A stretch of 64,000 bases of DNA from the NCBI GenBank assembly GCA_020850455.1, contig JADZEQ010000010.1, positions 62,001-126,000 on the forward strand, written 5' to 3'. A model generated the notes under the pieces. That model was not told where the DNA came from, ran no database searches, and saw nothing but the letters and a program-made list of their open reading frames with translations. Below are positions 19,368 through 28,185 of the stretch, piece after piece. This DNA comes from Sphingomonadaceae bacterium. Its GTDB lineage: Bacteria > Pseudomonadota > Alphaproteobacteria > Sphingomonadales > Sphingomonadaceae. How positions within the stretch are numbered: the first letter of the stretch is position 1; each line of letters opens with the position of its first letter. The translations under genes were made by a program, and so were the position numbers.

Positions 19368-20069
19368 TTGTCATTGGCCGACGGCAGCGTGCTTGTGATT
19401 ACCGCGCGCCATCACCCCCGCGCGCGCCGTTGGAAATTGCGTTATGACGGGGTGCGCGATGCACTACACCTCACCATGCCGCCGCGCGCCAATGCCCGGG
19501 CAGGTCTGCAATGGGCGGGCGAACAGATGGCGTGGATTACCGCACAGCGCGCCAAAAACCATGCCCAAAACCATGGTGCGCAGCCGGTCGACCATGGCAG
19601 CGTCCTGCCCTTTGGCGACGCGACATTGACCATAGATTGGGCGGAAAGTCGCGCGCGCCGCGCCGAACATATCGGCGATCGGCTATATGTTGGGGGGCCG
19701 CGCGCGGGGTTGGCGCGGCGGGTCGAAAAATGGTTGCGGACGGCGGCCATCGAATGTCTGACCCGCGAAACCATGGCGCTTGCCGCATCAGCAGCCCTTG
19801 CCTGTCATGGCGTCAGCATTGGCGACCCGCGCGGGCGATGGGGCAGTTGCAGCGCGCGCGGCACCATCCGTTATAATTGGCGGCTGATTATGGCACCCAC
19901 AGCGGTGCGCCGCGCGATTGTCGCGCATGAAGTCGCGCATTTGCGCCACATGCACCATGGCGCAGATTTTCATGCACTGGTCACCCAATTGGCCGATGGG
20001 ACAGAGGCTGCGGCCTATCGCTGGTTAAAGGCGCATGGCCGCGAACTGCACCGCTGGCAATTTTCCTGA
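19368..20069 (+). CDS. YgjP-like zinc metallopeptidase (DUF45 family)
   Basis: A roughly 233-residue protein with the DUF45/YgjP pattern: WKLRYDGVRDALHLTMPPRA near the N-terminus, GRWGSCSARGTIRYNWRL, then the zinc motif HEVAH (residues 187-191) with a further His-rich HMHHGADF. It is probably a cytoplasmic zinc peptidase of uncertain substrate. The first usable codon is TTG 19368; a GTG at 19389 is possible. It follows ycgN closely and is convergent with the PBP1A gene. Confidence 0.85.
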   Translation: MSLADGSVLVITARHHPRARRWKLRYDGVRDALHLTMPPRANARAGLQWAGEQMAWITAQRAKNHAQNHGAQPVDHGSVLPFGDATLTIDWAESRARRAEHIGDRLYVGGPRAGLARRVEKWLRTAAIECLTRETMALAASAALACHGVSIGDPRGRWGSCSARGTIRYNWRLIMAPTAVRRAIVAHEVAHLRHMHHGADFHALVTQLADGTEAAAYRWLKAHGRELHRWQFS

Positions 20070-20107
20070 GCCAGTCCTCAACGCACCGAGCACGCAATTC
20101 GGCTGAT

Positions 20108-22198
20108 TCAACCCCCCGGCGCGCCCGTCCTTTTGGGTGGGGTGGAACGCTGCGGCGGGGCGGCACGCTGCGGCGCTTCATTTGCGCCGGTTACCTGATC
20201 AATCCATTCGCGGCCCAAGGTCGGCGGCGGGGCGCGGTCATCGGGTTCGGCGGGCACATCCCCCCCTTCACCTCCCATGCCCTCACTCCCTTCAAATGCG
20301 CCGGTTCCATCCCCCTCGGTGCCCGGTTCCCCAAAATAGGCTGAATCATCATCCTCCAACTGCCATTGGGGCAATTCCACTTCGGTATTAAAGGCTTCGA
20401 TGGGCCGCCCCTCCACCGCGACGCGCATGAACTGGGCAAAGGCGCGTGCAGGTGCGGTGCCGCCCTGTAACCCGGGAACCGCGCGCGAATCGTCGCGCCC
20501 CATCCATACGCCCGTGGTAATCCCGCTCGAAAAGCCGAGGAACCAGCCATCCTTGTTGCTCGACGTTGTGCCGGTCTTGCCCGCCACCGGGCGGCCAATC
20601 TGCGCCGCGCGGCCGGTGCCAATATTGACGGCGGTTTGCAGCAAATCGGTTATTCCGCCAGCCACCCAAGGGTCAATCAACTGTCGGGCCGGTGGCGCCT
20701 GACGTCGATATAATTCCCGCCCGTCGGCCGTGGTAATGCGCGAAATGCCATAGGGGTCAATGCCATGCCCCTGCGCCGAAACCGCGGCAAAGGCCGCCGT
20801 CATGTCGATTACCCGCACCTCTGCGCTGCCCAGCACCATCGACGGGTGGGTGTTGAGGGGGGAGGTTATGCCAAAACGCCGCGCCATATTGGCGATCGTC
20901 GAAAATCCAATTTGTTCGCCGATACGTGCGGCCACCGTATTGACCGAATAGGCAAAGGCGGTGCGAATATCCATCGCGCCGGCAAAGCGCCCGCTGCTGT
21001 TCCGCGGGCTCCACCCGTTGATGGTGATCGGTTCATCGACCACCGGATCATTGACCTTAAACCCCGATTCGAGCGCCGCCATATAAACGAATAATTTCCA
21101 CGCCGAACCGGGCTGGCGCTGGGCCACCGTCGCGCGATTATAGTTGGAGGTGACATAATCACGCCCGCCAACCATCGCGCGCACCGCCCCGTCACGGTCG
21201 AGCGCGACGAGCGCGCCCTGCGCCCCACCCGGCGTATTGGCCTGTATCGCGGCTGTCGCTGCCCGCTGCATGTCGAGGTCGAGTGTCGTCCATACGTCGA
21301 GCGGTTCATTGGGTTCATCCACCAACCCGTCCAATTGCGGCAACACCCAGTCGGTAAAATAGCGCGCGCTATTCTGATTGGGTTCGATTGCCATCTGTAC
21401 CGATGCGGGCGCGGCGGCACGACGCTGCGCCGGGGTGATGAACCCGGCATCCTCCATCACATTAAGGACGACACCGGCGCGACCAATGGCGGCAGCGGCA
21501 TCGGCAGTGGGCGAATATTGCGACGGCGCCTTTACCAGCCCGGCGATCACCGCCGCTTCGGAAAGGTTCAGCGTTTCCGCGCCATGGCCGAAAAATCGGC
21601 GCGATGCGGCATCCACGCCATAGCTGCCGCCACCGAAATAAACTTTGTTGAGATAGAGTTCGAGTATCTGGTCTTTGGAAAATTTCCATTCGAGCGCCAT
21701 CGCCAAAATAGCCTCCCGCGCTTTGCGAGAGAGCGAATAGCTGTTCGACAGAAACAGGTTGCGCGCCAATTGCTGGGTGATGGTCGATGCACCCTGCATC
21801 CGCCGCCCGCTGCCGCGCCGTTCAACCGCGATGGCCACCGAACGGGCAAGGCCGACCGGGTCAATCCCGAAATGGTAGCGAAAGCGCCGATCCTCCACCG
21901 CCACCATCGCATCGCGCATCACCTCTGGCGTTTGGGCGAGCGGCAGCCAGCGGCCATAATTGGGGCCCATCGACACGATAACCGCGCCATTGACGTCATG
22001 AAAACGGATGGTTTGGGCCGAAGATGTCCGGCGCAACGATTCAAAATCGGGCAAATTACTGACCGCGACGCCGACGGCAACGCCGATGCCGACCATCGCA
22101 AGCAGGCTGAGCGCCAGCCCCCAACGGAAAATGCGCGTCGCAATGCGGCGAAATCGCCCTGCTTCGGGTTTGGCGGCAAGCTGGGGGCGACGGGCCAT
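20108..22198 (-). CDS. Penicillin-binding protein 1A, bifunctional
   Basis: A 696-residue class A PBP that polymerises and cross-links peptidoglycan. Residues 26-47 form the single membrane anchor. The GT51 glycosyltransferase has catalytic Glu102 in EDRRFRYHFG and the motif GASTITQQLARNLFL. The transpeptidase has SAWK (Ser365, Lys368), SVN (418-420) and KTG (541-543). A C-terminal extension of about 70 residues is acidic and rich in Gly, Pro and Ala and ends in RSTPPKRTGAPGG. The ATG at 22198 gives a normal basic cytoplasmic tail; a TTG at 22234 is the alternative. No strong ribosome site is visible for either. Confidence 0.94.
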   Translation of the reverse strand: MARRPQLAAKPEAGRFRRIATRIFRWGLALSLLAMVGIGVAVGVAVSNLPDFESLRRTSSAQTIRFHDVNGAVIVSMGPNYGRWLPLAQTPEVMRDAMVAVEDRRFRYHFGIDPVGLARSVAIAVERRGSGRRMQGASTITQQLARNLFLSNSYSLSRKAREAILAMALEWKFSKDQILELYLNKVYFGGGSYGVDAASRRFFGHGAETLNLSEAAVIAGLVKAPSQYSPTADAAAAIGRAGVVLNVMEDAGFITPAQRRAAAPASVQMAIEPNQNSARYFTDWVLPQLDGLVDEPNEPLDVWTTLDLDMQRAATAAIQANTPGGAQGALVALDRDGAVRAMVGGRDYVTSNYNRATVAQRQPGSAWKLFVYMAALESGFKVNDPVVDEPITINGWSPRNSSGRFAGAMDIRTAFAYSVNTVAARIGEQIGFSTIANMARRFGITSPLNTHPSMVLGSAEVRVIDMTAAFAAVSAQGHGIDPYGISRITTADGRELYRRQAPPARQLIDPWVAGGITDLLQTAVNIGTGRAAQIGRPVAGKTGTTSSNKDGWFLGFSSGITTGVWMGRDDSRAVPGLQGGTAPARAFAQFMRVAVEGRPIEAFNTEVELPQWQLEDDDSAYFGEPGTEGDGTGAFEGSEGMGGEGGDVPAEPDDRAPPPTLGREWIDQVTGANEAPQRAAPPQRSTPPKRTGAPGG

Positions 22199-22348
22199 GG
22201 CCGCATGGTTAGGGGGCCATGATGGGGAGAGCAAGCCCCGTCACCATGTCGAGCGCCAAGGTGCGGAAAATCCTGCACTAAACCCGGCCATTTACCGCTG
22301 CTTTACCATATTCGCGCTAATGGATGGCGCATGGTCAGGTGGCAAAAT

Positions 22349-22897
22349 ATGCGCCGTGCGTCGTTCGGGCGCGCGCTTGCCCTGCGCCCTATATGCGCGG
22401 CGGCCGCGCTTGGCGGCTTGTCATTGGCCATTCCTGCTACGCCTGCCCACGCGCAATGCCTGTTGTGCGCATCCACCCCGGCTGACGGTGCGGCCATGCC
22501 CAGCACCAGCCGCCCGTTGCGCGTCGAAGTCATCACCAATCTGGATTTTGCGCGGCTGGTTGCCGGAAGCGGCGGCGGCACGCTGACCATCGATGGTAAT
22601 TCGGGCACACATGCGGTCGGCGATGTGCGGCCGTTGGGCGGTTTTGTCCTTTCCGGACGCATATTGATAGAGGGGGAACCGGGGCGGATGGTGCGCATCA
22701 CCATCCCCCAAGAGGCGAGCATGAACGGCACCAATGGCCGCATCCTCATCAGCAATATCGCCAGCGATGTCGCGCCGGTCTTGCCGCTCGGCCCCGATGG
22801 GCGGTTGGAGGTGCGATTTGGCGCCGAATTACGGCTGATCGGCACGATCAGCGGCAATTTCCGTGGGCGAATTCCGGTTACCGTCGATTATGAATGA
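22349..22897 (+). CDS. Exported DUF4402 protein, orphan
   Basis: A 182-residue secreted protein with a long signal peptide ending in ATPAHA. The mature part begins QCLLCAS, with two cysteines three apart, and shows the DUF4402 layout: LRVEVITNLDFARLVAGSGG, a central LGGFVLSGRILIEGEPGR turn, and the end FRGRIPVTVDYE, nearly identical in form to the VSVDYQ end of the pilin-like protein at 41.7 kb. It therefore resembles a structural or minor fimbrial subunit but has no chaperone or usher beside it. ATG 22349 has AGGTGG 7 bases upstream and is preferred to ATG 22331. Confidence 0.75.
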   Translation: MRRASFGRALALRPICAAAALGGLSLAIPATPAHAQCLLCASTPADGAAMPSTSRPLRVEVITNLDFARLVAGSGGGTLTIDGNSGTHAVGDVRPLGGFVLSGRILIEGEPGRMVRITIPQEASMNGTNGRILISNIASDVAPVLPLGPDGRLEVRFGAELRLIGTISGNFRGRIPVTVDYE

Positions 22898-22954
22898 CCG
22901 CCGCCGCCCGCGCGGTGAACGCGGGGGGCAGCGGCCCAATCAACCAGCCGAATT

Positions 22955-23602
22955 TCAGCGATAGAAGATATGATTGCCGAGCCGCGCGAGGCGCGGACGG
23001 TTCCAGCCGGGGGACACGCGCGCAGCGTGGAAATAGAGCGCGCCCGGCACCGGGCTGGCCCAGCTATCATCCATCGCGACGCTGGCAACCGCCACGGCTG
23101 TGCGCCATTGCGCATTTTCCGGTGGCGTCGGGATAACACCGCCGCGAACAAAGGAAAATTGGCTGCGCTGGCGCAACACGCCGCAAATGCTGGGTGCAAA
23201 GCGGCCCGATTCGGCGCGGTTCATCACGACATTGGCGACCGCCAATTGCCCTTCGAGCGATTCGGCGCGCGCTTCATAATAAATGGCGGTGGCGAGGCAG
23301 CGATGTTCCGCGTCATCAACGCTGGCATCGGCCAGTGCGACGGTTTCACGCAATGTGTCGCCGCGCGGGGAGTCCACATCTTCATCCGCCGTCGGCGCAC
23401 TGACGGCAGCATCTGCATCTTGATTTTGGGGAATCGGCAGCGCGGTTGCGGGGGCCGGTTCAAAAATGACATCGCCGGGCTGATTTGCATCTTGCAAGGC
23501 GCTGGAAACTTCCTGCGCGGCACCGGGAACGGTCAATATTACCGCCGTGGCGATGGTGGCACAAATGGCCGCCGCGCTGGCGGTACGAAATAATCGACTC
23601 AT
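22955..23602 (-). CDS. Cell wall hydrolase, SleB/CwlJ family
   Basis: A 215-residue exported peptidoglycan hydrolase. After a signal peptide (VILTVPGAAQ) and an acidic linker rich in Asp and Ala, the Hydrolase_2 domain starts with CLATAIYYEARAESLEGQLA, containing the catalytic glutamate region, and continues VVMNRAESGRFAPSICGVL and SQFSFVRGG. It would cleave the peptidoglycan backbone or cross-links during growth. It is convergent with the DUF4402 orphan, with 57 bases between the two genes and no clear terminator. Confidence 0.88.
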   Translation of the reverse strand: MSRLFRTASAAAICATIATAVILTVPGAAQEVSSALQDANQPGDVIFEPAPATALPIPQNQDADAAVSAPTADEDVDSPRGDTLRETVALADASVDDAEHRCLATAIYYEARAESLEGQLAVANVVMNRAESGRFAPSICGVLRQRSQFSFVRGGVIPTPPENAQWRTAVAVASVAMDDSWASPVPGALYFHAARVSPGWNRPRLARLGNHIFYR

Positions 23603-23810
23603 TGGGTCTTCAAAATATGCGCCAAGGTCATGAAACTGCCGCGCTATCGCCGAAACGATTTGCGGCGCATGGCCCCCGCGTCTGCGTGTCCACCCCCTGC
23701 CATCCTATGGCTAGATGCCGGCCAATCCCCATCAAAGATGAACAAATGGCAGCATCGGGGCAACCTACGCCTCTAGCTGGCGGGCCCTTTGTTGCAGTGC
23801 AGCGCAAAAA

Positions 23811-24146
23811 TCAAGCAGCGGACAATATTTCAGCGGCGAACCGCCCTGCATCCGCGATATCCAGTTCAATTATCCAGATATCCGGGTCAGCGCGCCGCCG
23901 CTTGGCAAGCATTTCGGCATGCGCGGCGCCATCTGCTGCCATCGGCATTTCGCGCCAAATTTGCTGTCCAGCCATGTCACGCGCCTGTTCGAGCAGCATT
24001 TGCCGCTGCCCCCTGTCGCTACATTCGATTAAAATCGCCCCGGCATCGGCATCGCCGCGTTGCAAGACATATGCAAAACCACCCGCCGCCTGCACCCGGC
24101 GCACCAAGGCTGCAACCAGCAGATGCGCTGGCATGCGCGCGCTCAT
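23811..24146 (-). CDS. DUF1491 family protein
   Basis: A 111-residue cytoplasmic protein matching DUF1491, a small alphaproteobacterial family of unknown function: VRRVQAAGGFAYVLQRGDAD, then GAILIECSDRGQRQMLLEQA and DPDIWIIELDIADAGRF. It overlaps the thioesterase gene by 4 bases (ATGA) and is the last gene of the leftward operon that includes hpf and ptsN. The following 208 bases up to the cell wall hydrolase show no feature I can name. Confidence 0.8.
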   Translation of the reverse strand: MSARMPAHLLVAALVRRVQAAGGFAYVLQRGDADAGAILIECSDRGQRQMLLEQARDMAGQQIWREMPMAADGAAHAEMLAKRRRADPDIWIIELDIADAGRFAAEILSAA

Positions 24147-24652
24147 CCGCCCTGCACGCCATTGTCACCCTTGTTGGCATCGGCACAATAACCGGGCAGG
24201 GAGGATAGGGGAAAGCCCGACCGCATGAAGGTGCCGGTGCCGCGTGCCACCTCCTCCCCCGTTGCATCGACCAGCCGCGCATCGGCGACGAACACCCGGC
24301 GACGCCCGCTGATCCAACGACCATAGGCGCTGACCGGCCCCGCCTTTAATGGACGGGTGAAGAGCAGGTTGAACGCGGTGGTCAGCAAAAATCGGTCGTT
24401 GACCAAGCTGTTGGTCGCGTAAAAGGCCGCATCGTCGAGCATTTTGAAATAGATGGTGCCATGCGCGGCACCGGCGGCATGAAAATGTGCGTCGCTTACG
24501 TCAAAATCGATGCGCGATTCACCGGCGGCCAAAATATGCAGGGTGGAGGGAAAGCTCCGGTTAATCGCGGCATGGGCGTAGAGTGATTCGAGCGCGCGGA
24601 AATGGACATTTTCGCCCGCTTCGCCTGCCGGATCCGCCACCCCATCTGCCAT
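24143..24652 (-). CDS. PaaI-like hotdog thioesterase
   Basis: A 169-residue single-domain hotdog protein. Typical elements are GTIYFKMLDDAAFYATNSLV (the central helix with Asp) and FNLLFTRPLKAGPVSAYGRW, which resemble acyl-CoA thioesterases of the PaaI/YbgC-like group. The substrate cannot be told. Its ATG overlaps the ptsN stop (TGATG) and its end overlaps DUF1491, which points to tight co-translation. Confidence 0.78.
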   Translation of the reverse strand: MADGVADPAGEAGENVHFRALESLYAHAAINRSFPSTLHILAAGESRIDFDVSDAHFHAAGAAHGTIYFKMLDDAAFYATNSLVNDRFLLTTAFNLLFTRPLKAGPVSAYGRWISGRRRVFVADARLVDATGEEVARGTGTFMRSGFPLSSLPGYCADANKGDNGVQGG

Positions 24653-25119
24653 CAGGCGGCGTCGCGCGTTTCTTCGCCGGTCAAAATCGCGTAAATCGCC
24701 TCTGTCGTGCGCGCACCGCGCAGCCGCGCCACCGCCGCATCGTCGCGGAAAAAGCGCGAAACCTGCGCCAATGCCTTCAGATGGTCAGCCCCTGCATCAA
24801 TGGGGGAGAGTAGGACAAAGATGAGGTCAACCGGCAGCGCATCAATCGCGTCAAATTCCACCGGGCGCGCCAATTGCAGGAACATGCCCTTGACCCCGTT
24901 CAGTCCGGCGAGCCGCGCGTGCGGCGTCGCCATCCCCCGGCCAAAGGCGGTTGAACCCAGCCGTTCGCGTTCGAGCAGTGCGTCGGCCACTTCGCCCGCG
25001 TCAAGGCCAAGCGCGCTCGCCGCCAATTGTCCAGCCGTGGTGAAAAAGGCACGTTTGGAATCAAGCGTGACTTGCGCGCGCACCGTTGCAGGGTAAATCA
25101 GATTGGCAAGGTTGGTCAT
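24652..25119 (-). CDS. ptsN: PTS IIA-like nitrogen regulatory protein PtsN
   Basis: A 155-residue EIIA-Ntr protein, the last phosphoacceptor of the nitrogen-related PTS, which controls potassium transport, carbon storage and other pathways through its phosphorylation state. The phosphorylated histidine lies in GRGMATPHARL, and LIFVLLSPIDAGADHLKAL is the usual family segment. ATG 25119 gives the normal N-terminus MTNLANLIYP; GTG 25140 is in frame but adds eight unusual residues. It follows hpf in the usual order, but rpoN, the common upstream partner, is not here. Confidence 0.9.
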   Translation of the reverse strand: MTNLANLIYPATVRAQVTLDSKRAFFTTAGQLAASALGLDAGEVADALLERERLGSTAFGRGMATPHARLAGLNGVKGMFLQLARPVEFDAIDALPVDLIFVLLSPIDAGADHLKALAQVSRFFRDDAAVARLRGARTTEAIYAILTGEETRDAA

Positions 25120-25252
25120 TTTATATCGTAAAATCTGCACATTGGGGGGTATGTGGCGCGACGCGGGTCGAAAATCGGCACGGGCAACGCGGCATAGTTT
25201 GGCGGCCCCTTAGTCCCCTCTGGCACAAAATGCCAGCCCTTTCGGGCAAGGG

Positions 25253-25271
25253 GGGCGGCGGGCCGCCGCCC
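25253..25271. repeat. GC-rich perfect inverted repeat between hpf and ptsN
   Basis: GGGCGGCGG and CCGCCGCCC flank a single G. On the leftward transcript it lies 14 bases after the hpf stop, followed by a small GCCC-GAAA-GGGC hairpin and ATTTT. It may attenuate or stabilise the hpf-ptsN message; it is not a classic terminator because no T-tract follows the larger hairpin directly. Confidence 0.45.
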
Positions 25272-25284
25272 TATTGCCTGCACA

Positions 25285-25860
25285 TTATCCGCGCGCCGGT
25301 TCGACCCAGCCGATCATGCCATCGTTACGGCGATAGACCATATTATGGATGCCGGTTGCGACATTGACGAACAGCAGCGCATTGGTGTTGCGCAGGTCGA
25401 GCATCATCACCGCATCAGACACGCTGGCGCTGGGCACATCGACCCGTGTTTCGGCGATGATTGCCGGGGCGTCGCTGTCCGGTTCCTCCGCCTCATTGGC
25501 TTCGAACAGCGTATAGCCCGCGTCAAAGGGCAGATCATCAATCGGTGCCGGTTCCGCCGCGCCGCCGCGCGATTTCAAACGATTGGTGTATCGGCGCAAT
25601 TGTTTTTCAACCCGCTCTGCCGCTTGTTCAAAGGCGACATGCGCATCCTGCGCCTGGCCGCGCCCTTTCAGCAGCACACCCTGCATGACGTGCGCAACAA
25701 TATCGCAGGCGAGCGACCCGTGTGGCCCACGGCCAAAGGTGACGTGGCTGGAAATCGCGCGCGAAAAATATTTATCGGCGATGGCGTGCAGTCGGTCGGT
25801 CACATGCGTTTGCAAAGCGGTGCCGGTAGCAATCTGGTGGCCAGAAACACGAATATCCAT
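25285..25860 (-). CDS. hpf: Ribosome hibernation promoting factor, long form
   Basis: A 191-residue protein that dimerises 70S ribosomes in stationary phase. The N-terminal domain has MDIRVSGHQIATGTALQTHV and the YFSRAISSHVTFGRG segment; the C-terminal dimerisation domain carries AVMMLDLRNTNALLFVNVAT and NMVYRRNDGMIGWVEP. The length identifies the long form. AAAGGAGATGGACG precedes the ATG, one of the best ribosome sites in the window, consistent with strong expression. It lies 38 bases downstream of dnaQ. Confidence 0.95.
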   Translation of the reverse strand: MDIRVSGHQIATGTALQTHVTDRLHAIADKYFSRAISSHVTFGRGPHGSLACDIVAHVMQGVLLKGRGQAQDAHVAFEQAAERVEKQLRRYTNRLKSRGGAAEPAPIDDLPFDAGYTLFEANEAEEPDSDAPAIIAETRVDVPSASVSDAVMMLDLRNTNALLFVNVATGIHNMVYRRNDGMIGWVEPARG

Positions 25861-25898
25861 CGTCCATCTCCTTTATTTTTAACGACAAACTCAAAAAC

Positions 25899-26663
25899 TC
25901 ACGCTGCTTCGCCTGTACCTCCTTTCGCATGTGCGTCCGCATCCATGGGGGCATCCCCCCACAAACAATCCTGTATATCTGCGATAAAGGCGCGATGGTT
26001 GGCGAGGTCCGCCGCCGACACCTGAAAGACGCGCGGCGCGCGAAAGGGACGTTCGATGCGCTTTAACATCGCGGTCGCCGCGATGGCCGACACCTCTGCA
26101 TCCATCGCTGCGGCATCGGCATCGGTAACCAGATGCAGGCCAATCTGCCGCCCGCCAATTAATTCAACATATAGCTGCGCCAACAATTCGGCATCGAGCA
26201 GCGCGCCATGTTTGACCCGGCGACTGCGGTCGATTCCATAACGGGTGCACAGGGCATCGAGGCTGAGTTTAGCCCCCGGGTGGCGCTTGCGCGCGATAGC
26301 AAGCGTATCAACCATCCGATCGCGGTGAAGCGGCGGGTGCCCGGCCCGCACCAATTCGGCATCGATAAAGCCGAAATCAAAGCTGGCATTATGCGCGACC
26401 AGCCGTGCGTCATCGCCAATGAAGGTCAGGAATTCTTCGACAATCGCACCGAACAAGGGCTTGTCGGACAGAAAGGCGTCCGACAAGCCATGCACCGCCT
26501 GCGCGTCGGGCGGCATGGGCCGCTCAGGGTTTATATAGCAATGATAATAGCGCCCGGTTTCAACCCGATTGACCAGTTCGATGGCGCCAATTTCAACAAT
26601 GCGGTCACCATCATCTGGCCGGAGACCGGTGGTTTCAGTGTCAAAAATAATCTCACGCAACAT
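25899..26663 (-). CDS. dnaQ: DNA polymerase III epsilon subunit (3'-5' proofreading exonuclease)
   Basis: A 254-residue DEDD exonuclease of the replicase. Exo I is FDTETTGL (Asp8, Glu10), Exo II is VAHNASFDFGFID, and Exo III is VKHGALLDAELLA with the catalytic His and Asp. The C-terminal 70 residues are the polymerase-binding tail. The start at 26663 (MLREIIFDTETTG) is the family's usual N-terminus, with GAAGG upstream; the frame is open to 26753 but the extra residues are not family-like. It belongs to the ppsR-maf-aroE-coaE-dnaQ group typical beside alphaproteobacterial origins. Confidence 0.95.
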   Translation of the reverse strand: MLREIIFDTETTGLRPDDGDRIVEIGAIELVNRVETGRYYHCYINPERPMPPDAQAVHGLSDAFLSDKPLFGAIVEEFLTFIGDDARLVAHNASFDFGFIDAELVRAGHPPLHRDRMVDTLAIARKRHPGAKLSLDALCTRYGIDRSRRVKHGALLDAELLAQLYVELIGGRQIGLHLVTDADAAAMDAEVSAIAATAMLKRIERPFRAPRVFQVSAADLANHRAFIADIQDCLWGDAPMDADAHAKGGTGEAA

Positions 26664-26725
26664 CAGTAACTTAACCTTCGCCTGCGGCGCAATGATTCGG
26701 ACATTGGCAGCAGGATATGCCCGGA

Positions 26726-27346
26726 CTATGCGCCCGCCCGGGCGCTTAGGCAAGCGATGAGCGCCAATATTTGCGCACGCGTTGCAGCCGGTGAAACCGC
26801 CGTATCAATGACGTGGTCGGCGCGTGCGCGCTTTTCGGCATCGGGCATTTGATGCGCGCGGATCGCCGCGAATTTTTCGGCGTGCATCCCGGGTCGTGCG
26901 AGGACGCGGTGCGCTTGCTCTGCCTCCCCACACGAGACGACGAGTATGACATCGACCGCGTCCGCCCCGCCCTTTTCAAAAAGCAGCGGTATGTCAAAAA
27001 CCAGCATCGGCGCATCGGCATGCGCGCGGACAAAATCGGCGCGCGCTGCCGCTACCGCGGGATGCACAATCGCCTCCAGCCGCGCCAATGCTGCTTTGTC
27101 ACCGAGGACCGCCGCCCCCAATTTGCCGCGATCAACGCCTGCGGCACCTGTCGTGCCGGGAAAGGCCGCGGCAATGGCGCCGACCAGCGCGCCGCCCGGC
27201 CCCTGCAGGCGGTGGACTTCGGCATCGGCATCAAAAACCGGTATGCCCGCATCGCGAAACATCGCCGCGACGGTCGATTTGCCCATGCCGATGGAGCCGG
27301 TAAGCCCCAGAATCAGCGGCTTTTTGGCGGGCCGTTCTGACGTCAT
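26726..27346 (-). CDS. coaE: Dephospho-CoA kinase
   Basis: A 206-residue P-loop kinase that carries out the last step of coenzyme A synthesis. The P-loop is LTGSIGMGKST (residues about 15-24), followed by GIPVFDADAEVHRLQ, IVHPAV and the DIPLLFEKG motif. Its start overlaps the aroE stop by 4 bases. Placement between aroE and dnaQ is the common alphaproteobacterial order. Confidence 0.95.
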   Translation of the reverse strand: MTSERPAKKPLILGLTGSIGMGKSTVAAMFRDAGIPVFDADAEVHRLQGPGGALVGAIAAAFPGTTGAAGVDRGKLGAAVLGDKAALARLEAIVHPAVAAARADFVRAHADAPMLVFDIPLLFEKGGADAVDVILVVSCGEAEQAHRVLARPGMHAEKFAAIRAHQMPDAEKRARADHVIDTAVSPAATRAQILALIACLSARAGA

Positions 27347-28185
27347 GCCAGCAACGTGGCGCGTAAGTCGCCATCCAGATCGCGCGGCGGCGCAGCCCCA
27401 AAAAACAGTTCAAAGGCAACCGCCGCCTGACCAATCAACATGTCCAGCCCATCAATCGTCTCCAACCCCCGTGCCTCCGCCGCGGCGAGCAAGGGCGTCA
27501 CCAAGGGCGCATAGACAATGTCATATACCCATGCATCGTCGGGCAAGGGCGCTAGGTCTATGTCGAGCGGCGGCTGGCCGACCATGCCCAGCACGGATGT
27601 ATTGACGCACAGGCGCGCATCAACGGGCAGGCGTGCATCCAGCGCCAGCGCATGGCCAGCAAGGCCAAAATGGGCAAGGAGTGCGCTTGCTTTGAGCACA
27701 TTGCGGTTCAAAATCGTCACTTTGGCGATGCCCGCCTGCTTCAGCGCAAAAAGCACCGCGCGCGCCGCACCGCCCGCGCCGATGACAATGGCATGTTCGC
27801 CGGTCCAATCCCGATCGGCAATCGGCGCGAAAAAGCCCGCCGCATCCGAATTGCTGGCGACGAGCTGCCCAACGCCATCGCGCACGATGATATTCGCGGC
27901 GCCCAGGCTCTCCCCCACCCCGCCAGGGTCCGCCACATGGCCGAGCACCGCCAATTTGTGCGGCACGGTGACATTGCAGCCACGAAAATGGGGGTCGGCG
28001 GCGCGCGCGCCAAGATATTCGCCCAGCGCATCGGGGCGGACATGCAGCGCACGATATTGCGCATCAATCCCCAATTTTTCGAGCCAAAAACCGTGGATAG
28101 CCGGCGATTTGCTGTGCGCAATCGGATCGCCAATCACCTCTGCATAAGGGCCGTTGGGGGTGGGGCTATCGGGGGTCGCGAGCAT
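27343..28185 (-). CDS. aroE: Shikimate dehydrogenase
   Basis: A 280-residue NADP-dependent enzyme that reduces 3-dehydroshikimate in aromatic amino acid synthesis. Motifs: GDPIAHSKSPAIHGFWLEKL, the catalytic lysine in GCNVTVPHKL, the aspartate in SNSDAAGFF, and the nucleotide-binding GAGGAARAVLFAL. The ATG at 28185 overlaps the maf stop as TGATG, so translation is coupled. The frame is open further upstream inside maf, but those residues are not family-like. Confidence 0.94.
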   Translation of the reverse strand: MLATPDSPTPNGPYAEVIGDPIAHSKSPAIHGFWLEKLGIDAQYRALHVRPDALGEYLGARAADPHFRGCNVTVPHKLAVLGHVADPGGVGESLGAANIIVRDGVGQLVASNSDAAGFFAPIADRDWTGEHAIVIGAGGAARAVLFALKQAGIAKVTILNRNVLKASALLAHFGLAGHALALDARLPVDARLCVNTSVLGMVGQPPLDIDLAPLPDDAWVYDIVYAPLVTPLLAAAEARGLETIDGLDMLIGQAAVAFELFFGAAPPRDLDGDLRATLLA

